In this document: positions 1 to 8,365 of the stretch, in pieces | Position numbering within the stretch: position 1 is the stretch's first letter | Layout: each line of letters begins with the position of its first letter | The notes under the pieces: generated by a model | The model's database searches: none | What the model was told of the DNA's origin: nothing | The model's input: the letters and a program-made list of their open reading frames with translations, nothing else | Source of the DNA: an uncultured Gammaproteobacteria bacterium | Lineage (GTDB): Bacteria; Pseudomonadota; Gammaproteobacteria; Xanthomonadales; Xanthomonadaceae | Assembly: GCA_946885735.1 (NCBI GenBank) | Contig: CAMPGW010000048.1 | Span: forward strand, 1 to 21,572 | Direction: 5' to 3' | DNA length: 21,572 bases | Made by a program: the position numbers and the translations under genes

Positions 1-3000
1 GGTGACGCGCGTGGCGCGCGAGGTCGGCACCGAGGGCAAGCTCGGCGGCCAGGCGGTGGTGCCTGGCGTCGCCGGCACCTGGAAGGACCTCACCGACAAC
101 GTCAACTCGATGGCCTCGAACCTCACGACGCAGGTGCGCGGTATCGCCAAGGTGGTGACGGCGGTGGCGACCGGCGACCTCTACCAAAAACTGACCGTGG
201 AGGCCAAGGGCGAAATCGCGGCGCTGGCCGACACCATCAACGGCATGACCGAGACGCTGGCAATCTTTGCTGACCAGGTCACGACCGTGGCGCGCGAGGT
301 CGGCGTGGAAGGCCGGCTCGGTGGCCAGGCGCACGTGCCCGGCACCGCCGGCATCTGGAAGGACCTGACCGCGAACGTCAACCGCCTGGCGGCCAACCTG
401 ACCACGCAGGTGCGCGCGATCGCCGAGGTGGCGACCGCGGTGACGCAGGGCGACCTGACGCGCTCGATCCAGGTGGACGTGCGCGGCGAGGTGGCGGACC
501 TGAAGGACAACATCAACGCGATGATCGGCAACCTGCGCAACACCACCGAGCGCAACCGCGAGCAGGACTGGCTGAAGACCAACCTGGCGAAGTTCTCGGG
601 AATGATGCAGGGCCAGCGCGACCTGATCACCCTCGGCCGCATGCTGCTGTCCGAACTCGCGCCGCTGGTGAACGCCCAGCAAGGCCTGATGTACGTGGTG
701 GACGCCGAGTCCGCGGCGCCGCGGCTGCGCAAGCTCGCCGGCTACGCCGATCCCCTGCCGGCCGAATACCGGGACCTCGGCTTCGGCGAGGGCCTGATCG
801 GGCAGTGCGCCTCGCAGCGAGAACTGATCCTGCTGCGCGACGTGCCGCCCGAGGGCGTGCAGATCCAGTCCGGCCTGGTCAGCGCCAAGCCGCGCAGCGT
901 GATCGTGCTGCCGGTGCTGTTCGAGGACGAGGTCAAGGCGGTGATCGAGTTGGCCTCGCTGGAGGACTTCACCGACTCGCAGCGCGTGTTCCTCGAGCAG
1001 CTGACCGGCTCGATCGGCATCGTGCTCAACACCATCGCGGCGACGATGCGCACCGAGTCGCTGCTGGCGCAGTCGCAGCAGCTGGCCGGCGAACTGCAGT
1101 CGCAGCAGGTCGAGCTGCAGCAGACCAACGAAGAGCTGGCCCTGAAGGCCAAGCTGCTCGCCGAGCAGAACGCCGAGGTGGAGCGCAAGAACCAGGAAAT
1201 CGAGCACGCCCGCCGCGCGGTGGAAGAGAAGGCCGCGGAACTTGCGCTGACTTCGCGCTACAAGTCCGAATTCCTGGCCAACATGTCCCACGAGCTGCGC
1301 ACGCCGCTCAATTCGATCCTCATCCTCGGCCAGCAGCTGGCCGACAATCCCGAGGACAACCTCAACGACCGCCAGGTCGAGTTCGCCAAGACCATCCACG
1401 CGGCCGGCACCGACCTGCTGAACCTGATCTCCGACATCCTCGACTTGTCGAAGATCGAGTCCGGCACGGTGACGGTGGAGAACGAGGACATTCCCTTCAG
1501 CCACCTGCGCGACGCGATCGAGCGCAGTTTCCGCCACGAGGCCGAGCGCCGCCGCCTGGAGTTCTCGGTGGAGTTCGACCCCGCGCTGGGGCGGGCGATC
1601 AACACCGACTCCAAGCGCCTGCTGCAGATCGTCAAGAACCTGCTGTCGAATGCCTTCAAGTTCACCGAGAAGGGCGGCGTCAGCCTGCACGCGCACCCGG
1701 CGCGCGAAGGCTGGAGCCCCGACCATCCGGTGCTGAGCAAGGCGCCGATGGTGGTCGCCATCGAGGTGCAGGACACCGGCATCGGCATCTCCACCGAGAA
1801 GCAGAAGATCGTGTTCGAAGCCTTCCAGCAGGCCGACGCCGGCACCGCGCGCAAGTACGGCGGCACCGGCCTGGGCCTGGCGATCAGCCGCGAGCTCGCC
1901 GGCGTGCTCGGTGGCGAGATCCGCCTGGAGTCGATTCCCGGCAAGGGCAGCACCTTCATCCTCTACCTGCCGCTGGCCTACAGCGTGCCGGAGCGCGCGG
2001 CACCTGCGCCGGCTGCGCACGCCATCGAACCGGCGCGTGCCGGCACCGGCCCGTTGCTGCACCTGGCCGAGGAGGTCGAGGACGACCGGGCGATCCTGCG
2101 CCCCGGCGAGACCTCGCTGCTGATCATCGAGGACGATCGCCACTACGCCGGCGTCCTGCGCGACCTCGCGCGACAGTCCGGCTTCCGTGCCCTGGTCGCC
2201 CAGCGCGGTGCCGACGGGTTGCGGCTGGCGAACGACTACCACCCGACGGCGATCACCCTGGACATCTTCCTGCCCGACATGCTCGGCTGGACGGTGCTGG
2301 CGCGCCTGAAGCAATCGCCGGAAACCCGCCACATCCCGGTGCAGATCGTCACCATCGAGGAGGAGCGCCACCACAGCATGGAGCGCGGCGCCTTCTCCTA
2401 CCTGGCCAAGCCCGCGACCACCGAGAGCATCGAGGCCGCGCTCGAGCGCATCAAGCAATTCGCCATGCCACGGGTGAAGAAGCTGCTGGTGGTCGAGGAC
2501 GACGCCACCGCCAGCATGAGCATCGAGGAGCTGATCCGCCACGAGGACGTGGAGATCACCACGGTCGCGACCGGCGAGCAGGCGCTGCGCGAGATGCACG
2601 AGGGCGGCTACGATTGCGTCGTGCTGGACCTGCGCCTGCCCGACATGAACGGTTTCGACCTGCTCGACGCGGTGCAGGCCGACCCGGCCCTGCATGACCT
2701 GCCGATCGTGGTGTTCACCGGCAAGGACCTGACGGTGGAGGAGGAAACCCGCCTGCTGAAGGTGGCCAAGAGCATCATCATCAAGGGCGTGCAGTCGCCC
2801 GAGCGGCTGCTGGACGAGACCGCGCTGTTCCTGCACCGGGTCGTCGGCGACCTGCCACCGGCCAAGCGCGAGATGCTGCGCTCGCTGCACCAGTCCGACG
2901 CCTCGCTGATCGGCAAGAAGGTGCTGGTGGTGGACGATGACGTGCGCAACATCTTCGCCATCTCCAGCATCCTCGAGCGCCACGGCATGGACGTGCTGAC

Positions 3001-3280
3001 CGCCAACAACGGCCAGGAGGCGATCGAGCGCGTCGAGCAGGAGCCTGGCATCTCGATGGTGCTGATGGACATCATGATGCCGGGCATGGACGGCTACGAG
3101 ACGATGCGGGCGATCCGCACGCGGCCCGAGCTGCGCTCGCTGCCGATCATCGCCCTCACCGCCAAGGCGATGAAGGGCGACCGCGAGAAGTGCATCGAGG
3201 CCGGCGCCTCCGATTACATCGCCAAGCCCGTGCACACCGACCAGTTGCTGTCCCTGCTGCGCCAGTGGCTGCACCGCTGA
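1..3280 (+). CDS. Poly-HAMP hybrid sensor histidine kinase with three receiver domains (5' end outside window)
   Basis: The visible 1092 residues, counted from a GTG at base 2, read as two 92-residue HAMP-type repeats (about 1-190, each with VAREVG...LGGQA and a WKDLT...N segment), a GAF-like domain (200-345), a coiled coil (350-415), HisKA with phospho-acceptor H430 in SHELRTP, and HATPase_c with N550, DTGIGI at 591 and GGTGLGL at 620. Three receivers follow: D754 with K803, D876 with K928, and D1023 with K1075, each with an acidic pocket and a Thr. No transmembrane segment is visible. The reading frame is open to the window edge and the repeats start at once, so the GTG is probably internal and more HAMP units lie upstream. 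Poly-HAMP kinases act as cytoplasmic or osmotic/redox sensors in known families; the input here is unknown. Its stop overlaps the next start (TGATG), which implies one operon. Confidence 0.93.
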   Translation, partial: VTRVAREVGTEGKLGGQAVVPGVAGTWKDLTDNVNSMASNLTTQVRGIAKVVTAVATGDLYQKLTVEAKGEIAALADTINGMTETLAIFADQVTTVAREVGVEGRLGGQAHVPGTAGIWKDLTANVNRLAANLTTQVRAIAEVATAVTQGDLTRSIQVDVRGEVADLKDNINAMIGNLRNTTERNREQDWLKTNLAKFSGMMQGQRDLITLGRMLLSELAPLVNAQQGLMYVVDAESAAPRLRKLAGYADPLPAEYRDLGFGEGLIGQCASQRELILLRDVPPEGVQIQSGLVSAKPRSVIVLPVLFEDEVKAVIELASLEDFTDSQRVFLEQLTGSIGIVLNTIAATMRTESLLAQSQQLAGELQSQQVELQQTNEELALKAKLLAEQNAEVERKNQEIEHARRAVEEKAAELALTSRYKSEFLANMSHELRTPLNSILILGQQLADNPEDNLNDRQVEFAKTIHAAGTDLLNLISDILDLSKIESGTVTVENEDIPFSHLRDAIERSFRHEAERRRLEFSVEFDPALGRAINTDSKRLLQIVKNLLSNAFKFTEKGGVSLHAHPAREGWSPDHPVLSKAPMVVAIEVQDTGIGISTEKQKIVFEAFQQADAGTARKYGGTGLGLAISRELAGVLGGEIRLESIPGKGSTFILYLPLAYSVPERAAPAPAAHAIEPARAGTGPLLHLAEEVEDDRAILRPGETSLLIIEDDRHYAGVLRDLARQSGFRALVAQRGADGLRLANDYHPTAITLDIFLPDMLGWTVLARLKQSPETRHIPVQIVTIEEERHHSMERGAFSYLAKPATTESIEAALERIKQFAMPRVKKLLVVEDDATASMSIEELIRHEDVEITTVATGEQALREMHEGGYDCVVLDLRLPDMNGFDLLDAVQADPALHDLPIVVFTGKDLTVEEETRLLKVAKSIIIKGVQSPERLLDETALFLHRVVGDLPPAKREMLRSLHQSDASLIGKKVLVVDDDVRNIFAISSILERHGMDVLTANNGQEAIERVEQEPGISMVLMDIMMPGMDGYETMRAIRTRPELRSLPIIALTAKAMKGDREKCIEAGASDYIAKPVHTDQLLSLLRQWLHR
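11..562 (+). repeat. Two tandem 276-base HAMP-coding repeats
   Basis: The codons starting at VAREVG (base 11) recur in frame at base 287, a period of 276 bases or 92 residues. Both copies contain LGGQA, VPG.AG.WKDLT.NVN, NLTTQVR and a GDL segment. The second copy is the last one before the GAF-like domain. This is protein-domain repetition inside the kinase gene and not a mobile repeat. Confidence 0.85.
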
Positions 3281-5031
3281 TGTCCGACCCGAACGCCAGC
3301 GCGCTCGACCCGGTCCGCATCCTGCTGGTGGACGACAATCCGTCGCGCCTGCTCGCCTACCGCGCGATCCTGGACCCGCTGGGCGAGATCCTGGTGGAGG
3401 CCAGCTCCGGTATGGAGGCGCTGCGGCGGGTGATGTCGGAGGACTTCGCCGTCATCCTGCTCGACGTCAACATGCCGGAGATGGACGGCTTCGAGACCGC
3501 CAGCCTGATCCACCAGCACCCGCGCTTCGAGAAGACGCCGATCATCTTCGTCTCGGCGGTGAACGTCAGCGACCTGGACCGCCTGCGCGGCTACAAGCTC
3601 GGCGCGGTCGATTACGTGATGGTGCCGATCATCCCGGAGATCCTGCGCAGCAAGGTCATGGTGCTGGCCGAGCTGTTCCGCAAGCGCACCGAACTGCAGG
3701 GACTCAACGCCCGGCTCGCCGACGCCAACAAGGAGCTGGCGCTGGCCAACGAGGCCCTGCACGCCGACCGCGCCCGCGAGGTGCACAAGCTCAACGAGTC
3801 GCTGCGCGCGACCAATGCCGAGCTCGAGCGCGCCAACCGCGAGCTGCAGGCCGAGATCGTCGAGCGCATGCGGGTCGAGGACCGGCTGCGCGAGGCGGAC
3901 CGGCGCAAGGACGAGTTCCTGGCCACGCTTGCCCACGAGCTGCGCAATCCACTGGCGCCGATCCAGAGCGCGCTCAACGTCCGGCGACTGGCGCGGCCGG
4001 ATCCCGACCCCGGCGAGCGCGAACTGCAATCCCTGCTCGAGCGGCAGATGCGCCATCTCGTGCGCCTGGTGGACGACCTGCTCGACGTATCGCGGATCAC
4101 CCGCGACCGCCTCGAGTTGCGTTCGGAGGTGCTGACGCTGGCGCCGGTGCTGGAGGCGGCGCTGGAGACGGTACAGCCGCTGCTCGACGCGGCGGGGCAG
4201 GGCGTGGACCTGGCGATGCCGCAATCGCCGCTGTTCCTGTCTGGCGATCCGCAACGGCTGGCCCAGGTGTTCGCCAACCTGCTCAGCAATGCGTCCAAGT
4301 TCTCCGCGCAGGGTGCGCGTATCGCGCTTTCGGCATCCGTGGAGGGCGACGCCGTCGAAGTCAGCGTCCGCGACAGCGGCATCGGCCTGGACCCGGCGCA
4401 GCAAGCCTTCATCTTCGACCTGTTCGCGCAGGTGGATACGTCTCTGGAACGTGCCCGCGGCGGCCTCGGCATCGGCCTGACGCTCGCGCGGCGCCTGGTT
4501 GAACTACACGGGGGGCGACTGTCGGCCGCGAGTGGCGGACTTGGACGCGGCAGCGAGTTCATCGTGCGGCTTCCGCTGCACATGGCGGTCGAGCCGGCCG
4601 CGCTGGAGCCTCCCACCCGCAGCTTCGAGCCGCTGCCGCGCGGCTTGCGGATCCTGGTGGTGGACGACAACCACGATTCGGCCGACATGCTGTCGCTGTC
4701 GCTGAAGATGATGGGCCACCAGGTGCAGGCGCTCTACGATCCGCTGGTGGTGGTGGACGCCGCGCGCCAGTTCCAGCCGGACCTGGTGTTCCTCGACGTC
4801 GGCATGCCGGTGCTCAACGGTTTCGCGCTGGCCGAGCGCCTGCACAAGGTCGACTGGCCCGGCGGCCGCAGGCCGCGCCTGGTGGCACTGACCGGATGGG
4901 GCCAGGCGGAAGACCGCCGGCGCTCCGAGGAGGCGGGCTTCGACGAGCATCTGGTCAAGCCCGCCGACCTGGACACGATCGAGCGCGTATGCCGGCAGGT
5001 CGCCGCCGAGCAAGCCGCGGAGGCGCCGTGA
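3280..5031 (+). CDS. REC-HisKA-HATPase-REC hybrid histidine kinase/response regulator
   Basis: This 583-residue soluble protein starts at the ATG that shares one base with the preceding stop (TGATG). The N-terminal receiver (about 12-125) has D18/D19, phospho-acceptor D62 in LLDVNMPEMDG and S92, but the usual invariant lysine is Val115 (DYVMVP). A long coiled coil (130-205) leads to HisKA with H219 in LAHELRNPLAP, and to HATPase_c with N337, DSGIGL at 365 and GGLGIGL at 394. The C-terminal receiver (456-575) is complete: D462/D463, D506, T538, K560. The N-terminal receiver could accept phosphate from the upstream kinase and tune this kinase; that is inference. Start choice rests on the coupled overlap and on the protein beginning just before the receiver. 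Confidence 0.92.
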   Translation: MSDPNASALDPVRILLVDDNPSRLLAYRAILDPLGEILVEASSGMEALRRVMSEDFAVILLDVNMPEMDGFETASLIHQHPRFEKTPIIFVSAVNVSDLDRLRGYKLGAVDYVMVPIIPEILRSKVMVLAELFRKRTELQGLNARLADANKELALANEALHADRAREVHKLNESLRATNAELERANRELQAEIVERMRVEDRLREADRRKDEFLATLAHELRNPLAPIQSALNVRRLARPDPDPGERELQSLLERQMRHLVRLVDDLLDVSRITRDRLELRSEVLTLAPVLEAALETVQPLLDAAGQGVDLAMPQSPLFLSGDPQRLAQVFANLLSNASKFSAQGARIALSASVEGDAVEVSVRDSGIGLDPAQQAFIFDLFAQVDTSLERARGGLGIGLTLARRLVELHGGRLSAASGGLGRGSEFIVRLPLHMAVEPAALEPPTRSFEPLPRGLRILVVDDNHDSADMLSLSLKMMGHQVQALYDPLVVVDAARQFQPDLVFLDVGMPVLNGFALAERLHKVDWPGGRRPRLVALTGWGQAEDRRRSEEAGFDEHLVKPADLDTIERVCRQVAAEQAAEAP

Positions 5032-5717
5032 GCAGCGCCGCGACGGGGCGTCCCGCACTGGCTGGCGTGCCGGCGGAATGGTGGTTGCGGCTGGGACACG
5101 ACCTGCGCGGCCCGGTGGCGCCGATGCGCATGGCGGTTCAGATGCTGCGCGGCGGCTGGGTCGGCGCGGCCGACCAGGAAGAAGCGCTGCGCATGATCGA
5201 CCGCCAGATCGATTCACTGCTCGGCAGCATCGAGGACCTGGGCGAGCTGATGCGGCTCAACGCGGGTGTTTTCGCTTTCGACCCTCAGGTTGGCGAGCTG
5301 TGCGCCACCCTCGATCGTGTCGCCGGCAAGGCTGCACTCGAACGCTGGTTGCAGGAACGGCAGGCGCGGCTTTCCGTCGAGCCCTGCGCGGAGCCGCTGC
5401 CGGCCCTGCACGATCCGCAGCGGATGGCGGCGCTGCTGGACTTCCTGGTGCGAAAGGCAGCCCAGCACGCCGGCAGCGGACGACTGCTGGTGCTGGCGGC
5501 CAGGCGGGACGAGGGCCTTGCGCGATGTACGCTGATCGGCAGCGGACCGACCCTCGCCGCGGACCCCGAGATGCGCCTGCTCGCCGGCGAGTCGGCGCCC
5601 CTGGAGGAATGCGAGGCGCGAGCGCTGGTGATGCGCGAGGTCGTGGTCCTGCATCGGCTGCGGTTCGAGCCCCTGACCGAGGGCGTCATCGCCTTCGATA
5701 TGGAGGCAGCGCCGTGA
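5028..5717 (+). CDS. Histidine-kinase-like protein with degenerate ATP-binding domain; candidate phosphotransferase
   Basis: This 229-residue protein starts at a GTG overlapping the previous stop (GTGA). Residues 16-80 look like a kinase dimerisation/phospho-acceptor helix pair: GHDLRGPVAP puts the candidate phospho-histidine at H24, and a second helix has DRQIDSLL..IEDL. The remainder (95-229) has the length and position of an ATPase domain. The N-box is weak (LLDFLVRKAAQHA, Lys/Ala where Asn is expected), and no DxGxG or GxGxG motif is visible; only GSGPTL around 171 remains. A two-helix His domain plus an ATP-dead domain is the architecture of ChpT-type phosphotransferases, and the length is similar. 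It may alternatively be a decaying kinase or an allosteric partner. The next gene again starts inside this stop. Confidence 0.75.
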   Translation: MSSAATGRPALAGVPAEWWLRLGHDLRGPVAPMRMAVQMLRGGWVGAADQEEALRMIDRQIDSLLGSIEDLGELMRLNAGVFAFDPQVGELCATLDRVAGKAALERWLQERQARLSVEPCAEPLPALHDPQRMAALLDFLVRKAAQHAGSGRLLVLAARRDEGLARCTLIGSGPTLAADPEMRLLAGESAPLEECEARALVMREVVVLHRLRFEPLTEGVIAFDMEAAP

Positions 5718-6499
5718 GCGCGGCCAGCGGCGCGCAGCAGTGCCCGTCCACCGCATGGGGCGTGCCTGGGCCGCGCCAGAACCGCCTGCTGGATGCCTTG
5801 CCTGCCGACGAATTCGAGGCGCTGGCGCGCTGGCTCGAGCCCGTCATGCTGGGTACGCGCGATGTCCTGTACGGCCCGGAGGCGCCCGCCGCGTACGCGT
5901 GGTTCCCGTCCACGTGCGTGCTCTCGCTGCGGCAGATGCTCGATGGCCGGCCAAGTTCGGAAGTGGCGATGGTCGGACGCGAGGGAATGGTCGGCCTGGT
6001 GGCCGTGCTGGGCGACCTGCCGAACTCGCGGCATGCCTGCGTCCAGTGCGCGGGACAGGCCTGGCGGTTGCCCGCGGCCTGCCTGCGCGAACGCTTCGAC
6101 GCATCGCCCGCGCTGCGGTCGCTCCTGTTGCGGCACGCCCAGGGGCTGATGGCGCAGATCGCGCAGAATGGGGTGTGCTATCGACTGCACTCGGTCGAAC
6201 AGCAACTCAGCCGACGCTTGCTGATGTGCATGGACCGGCTCGCCGGCGCCGAGATACCGGTCACCCACGAGGCCCTGGCGGGCGCGCTGGGCGTTCGCCG
6301 CGAGGCGGTGACCCTGGCCGCCTGCCGGCTGCTCGCCGACGGCCTGGTGCGTGGCGGCCGCGGCCGTATCGTCGTGCTCGATCGCGCGGGCCTGGAACAA
6401 CGGGCCTGCGAGTGCTACCAGACCTTGCGCGGGGAAGCGCAGCGCCTGGCCGGGCCGCCCGCCGATAGGCCTCGTTCAGGCGCGGGGACCTATGTTTGA
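5714..6499 (+). CDS. Crp/Fnr-family transcriptional regulator
   Basis: This 261-residue protein starts at a GTG overlapping the previous stop (GTGA). Residues 22-145 match the cyclic-nucleotide-binding-like beta-roll of Crp/Fnr proteins, followed by a dimer helix (about 145-175) and a winged helix-turn-helix (180-225) containing VTHEALAGALGVRREAVT. The phosphate-binding cassette lacks the Gly-Glu of true Crp (the region reads VGREGMVGL), and there is no N-terminal Fnr cysteine cluster, so cAMP or a [4Fe-4S] cluster is not a likely ligand. It is the only DNA-binding protein in the operon and so the likely output of the kinases, though no receiver domain connects it to them. The 3' end is followed by 61 bases before the lipoprotein gene. 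Confidence 0.88.
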   Translation: MSAASGAQQCPSTAWGVPGPRQNRLLDALPADEFEALARWLEPVMLGTRDVLYGPEAPAAYAWFPSTCVLSLRQMLDGRPSSEVAMVGREGMVGLVAVLGDLPNSRHACVQCAGQAWRLPAACLRERFDASPALRSLLLRHAQGLMAQIAQNGVCYRLHSVEQQLSRRLLMCMDRLAGAEIPVTHEALAGALGVRREAVTLAACRLLADGLVRGGRGRIVVLDRAGLEQRACECYQTLRGEAQRLAGPPADRPRSGAGTYV

Positions 6500-6560
6500 G
6501 CGCGGCTGCCGGTTCGCATTCCCGGTTCGCCGACCACCCACCATGACAAGGACGCCCGCC

Positions 6561-6938
6561 ATGAACAACTCCCTCCGAATCCTCAGCGCGCTCGCACTCG
6601 CCACGACGCTCGCGGCCTGCGACAGCGCCCAGCGCGACGAGGCGCAGGCCGACGCCGCCCGCGCCCAGGCTGACGCCACCGCGCCGGCCGCCGACGCTGC
6701 CACCGACCAGGCCGCGGCTGCCGCGGACAACGCGGGCGATGCGCTCGTCAATGCAGCCGACGCGACCGCGGATGCGGCCGGCGCCGCCGCCACCCAGATC
6801 GGCAACGAGGCCGCGGCCGTCGGGCACGAGGCCAGCGCGGAAGTGAAGGAAGAGTCGCAGCAGGCCGCCGAAGCCGCGGACGCTGCCGCCGAGGCCGCCG
6901 CCGCCGAAATGGACGACGACGCCAACCCGAAGAAGTGA
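6561..6938 (+). CDS. Small alanine-rich lipoprotein, function unknown
   Basis: This 125-residue protein has a lipoprotein signal: short basic start, hydrophobic stretch and lipobox LAAC with lipidated C20. The mature part is about 43% Ala with Asp, Glu, Gln and Asn, so it should be a highly acidic, helical or coiled-coil chain, ending in DDDANPKK. AAGGA at 6548-6552, eight bases before ATG 6561, favours this start over the in-frame ATG at 6543. Asp following Cys (CDS) is an inner-membrane retention signal in E. coli, although the rule is not safe in this group. A strong terminator follows. Composition alone does not give a function; similar Ala-rich lipoproteins are simply annotated as hypothetical. 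Confidence 0.8.
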   Translation: MNNSLRILSALALATTLAACDSAQRDEAQADAARAQADATAPAADAATDQAAAAADNAGDALVNAADATADAAGAAATQIGNEAAAVGHEASAEVKEESQQAAEAADAAAEAAAAEMDDDANPKK

Positions 6939-6960
6939 CCGGCCGCGTCGCGCCGATCGA

Positions 6961-6993
6961 AGGCGGGCGCCCGGTGGGCGTCCGCCTTTTTCT
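6961..6993 (+). terminator. Rho-independent terminator after the lipoprotein gene
   Basis: A 12-base-pair stem (AGGCGGGCGCCC at 6961-6972 with GGGCGTCCGCCT at 6976-6987, one G-T pair) with a 3-base loop runs into a T-rich tail at 6987-6993. It lies 22 bases after the lipoprotein stop and separates it from the phospholipase D gene. Confidence 0.88.
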
Positions 6994-7047
6994 TCGCCCG
7001 CGCACGCCCCCGTGCCGCGGTGGAACCCCCGTGCAGGAGGACGGCCG

Positions 7048-8334
7048 ATGCCCTGGAGCAGGAGGCGCATGCTCGTAGCCGGCATCATCGGTGCATTGCT
7101 CGCGATCATCGGCACCGTGGTGGCGATGAACTTCATCAGTGCCGAGAAGCAGATCCAGCGCTCGCTCGAGCACCGCTACGGCGTGGAGGACCCGCAGTTC
7201 CGCCGCGAGCTGGGCAACATGCTCGGCCCGCCGATCATCGACGGCAACCGCATCGAGAACCTGGAGAACGGCGAGGAGATCTTCCCCTCCATGCTCGCCG
7301 CCGTGCGATCCGCCGAGCGCTCGATCAACTTCGAGACCTACATCTACTGGTCGGGGAGGGTCGGCAAGGAATTCGCCGACGCCCTTTCGGAACGCGCGCG
7401 TGCAGGCGTCAAGGTGCACGTGTTGATCGACTGGGTCGGCAGCCAGAAGATGGACGACGCCCTGGTGGACACCATGAAGGCCGCCGGGGTGGAGGTGCAG
7501 CGCTACCACCCGCTGCACTGGTACAACCTCGGACGGATGAACAACCGCACCCACCGCAAGCTGCTCGTGGTGGATGGCCGCGTCGGCTTCACCGGGGGCG
7601 TGGGCATCGCCGACCAGTGGGACGGCCATGCGCAGGACCCCGACCACTGGCGCGACTCCCATTATCGGCTCGAAGGGCCGGCGGTCGCGCAGATGCAAGC
7701 GGCGTTCATGGACAACTGGATCAAGACCACCGGCAAGGTGCTGCAGGGCGAGGATTACTTCCCCGCGCTCGAGCGCAAGGGCGAGGCGATGGCACAGGTG
7801 TTCACCAGTTCGCCGAGCGGCGGCGGCGACAGCATGCAGCTGATGTACCTGCTGTCCATCACCGCAGCGACCCGCAGGATCGACCTTTCGGCCTCGTATT
7901 TCGTGCCCGATCCCCTGACCCGCAAGGCCCTGCTGGCAGCGCTGGCGCGCGGCGTGCGCGTGCGCATCATCGTGCCCGGCAAGCACATCGACGAACTGAT
8001 CGTCCGCCAGGCCTCGCGGGCCGACTGGGGCGAGCTGTTGCAGGCCGGTGCGCTCATCCACGAGTTCCAGCCGACGATGTTCCATTGCAAGATGCTGATC
8101 GTGGATTCGCAGCTGGTCTCGGTGGGCTCGACCAATTTCGACAATCGCAGCTTCCGGCTCAATGACGAGGCCAACCTCAACATCTACGACCGCGGCTGGG
8201 CCGAACGCCTGGAGGATGTGTTCGAGGCCGACCTGAAGCGCTCGCGCCGGATCGGCTACGACGAATGGAAGCGGCGTCCGTTCCGCCAGAAGATGGTCGA
8301 ACGGTTCTCGTCCCTGCTGTCGTCCCAGTTGTAG
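7048..8334 (+). CDS. Phospholipase D-family protein, cardiolipin synthase-like
   Basis: This 428-residue protein has one N-terminal membrane segment (about 8-30) and two complete HKD motifs: H169-x-K171-x4-D176 (THRKLLVVDG, then FTGG) and H346-x-K348-x4-D353 (FHCKMLIVDS, then GSTNFDNRS). Both active-site halves are intact, so it should be catalytic. Cardiolipin synthases of this class join two phospholipids, or transfer a phosphatidyl group, at the inner membrane. The single membrane anchor and length fit ClsA/ClsC-like enzymes loosely; the exact acceptor cannot be read from sequence. Start: AGGAGG at 7035-7040, seven bases before ATG 7048; an upstream in-frame start at 7012 has no such site. 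The receptor gene follows after 31 bases with no terminator visible, so read-through is possible. Confidence 0.9.
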   Translation: MPWSRRRMLVAGIIGALLAIIGTVVAMNFISAEKQIQRSLEHRYGVEDPQFRRELGNMLGPPIIDGNRIENLENGEEIFPSMLAAVRSAERSINFETYIYWSGRVGKEFADALSERARAGVKVHVLIDWVGSQKMDDALVDTMKAAGVEVQRYHPLHWYNLGRMNNRTHRKLLVVDGRVGFTGGVGIADQWDGHAQDPDHWRDSHYRLEGPAVAQMQAAFMDNWIKTTGKVLQGEDYFPALERKGEAMAQVFTSSPSGGGDSMQLMYLLSITAATRRIDLSASYFVPDPLTRKALLAALARGVRVRIIVPGKHIDELIVRQASRADWGELLQAGALIHEFQPTMFHCKMLIVDSQLVSVGSTNFDNRSFRLNDEANLNIYDRGWAERLEDVFEADLKRSRRIGYDEWKRRPFRQKMVERFSSLLSSQL

Positions 8335-8365
8335 AATCCAGGGTGTAACCACCGGGGAACCCCCA

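Noticed and set aside
805..2697. A 630-codon + strand frame inside the poly-HAMP kinase gene
   Set aside because: It is an Arg/Ala/Gly/Pro-rich shadow frame typical of high GC, and the kinase frame carries all the conserved motifs.
8332..8337. TAGAAT upstream of the receptor gene as a -10 box
   Set aside because: No acceptable -35 lies 16-18 bases upstream, and it overlaps the end of the preceding gene.
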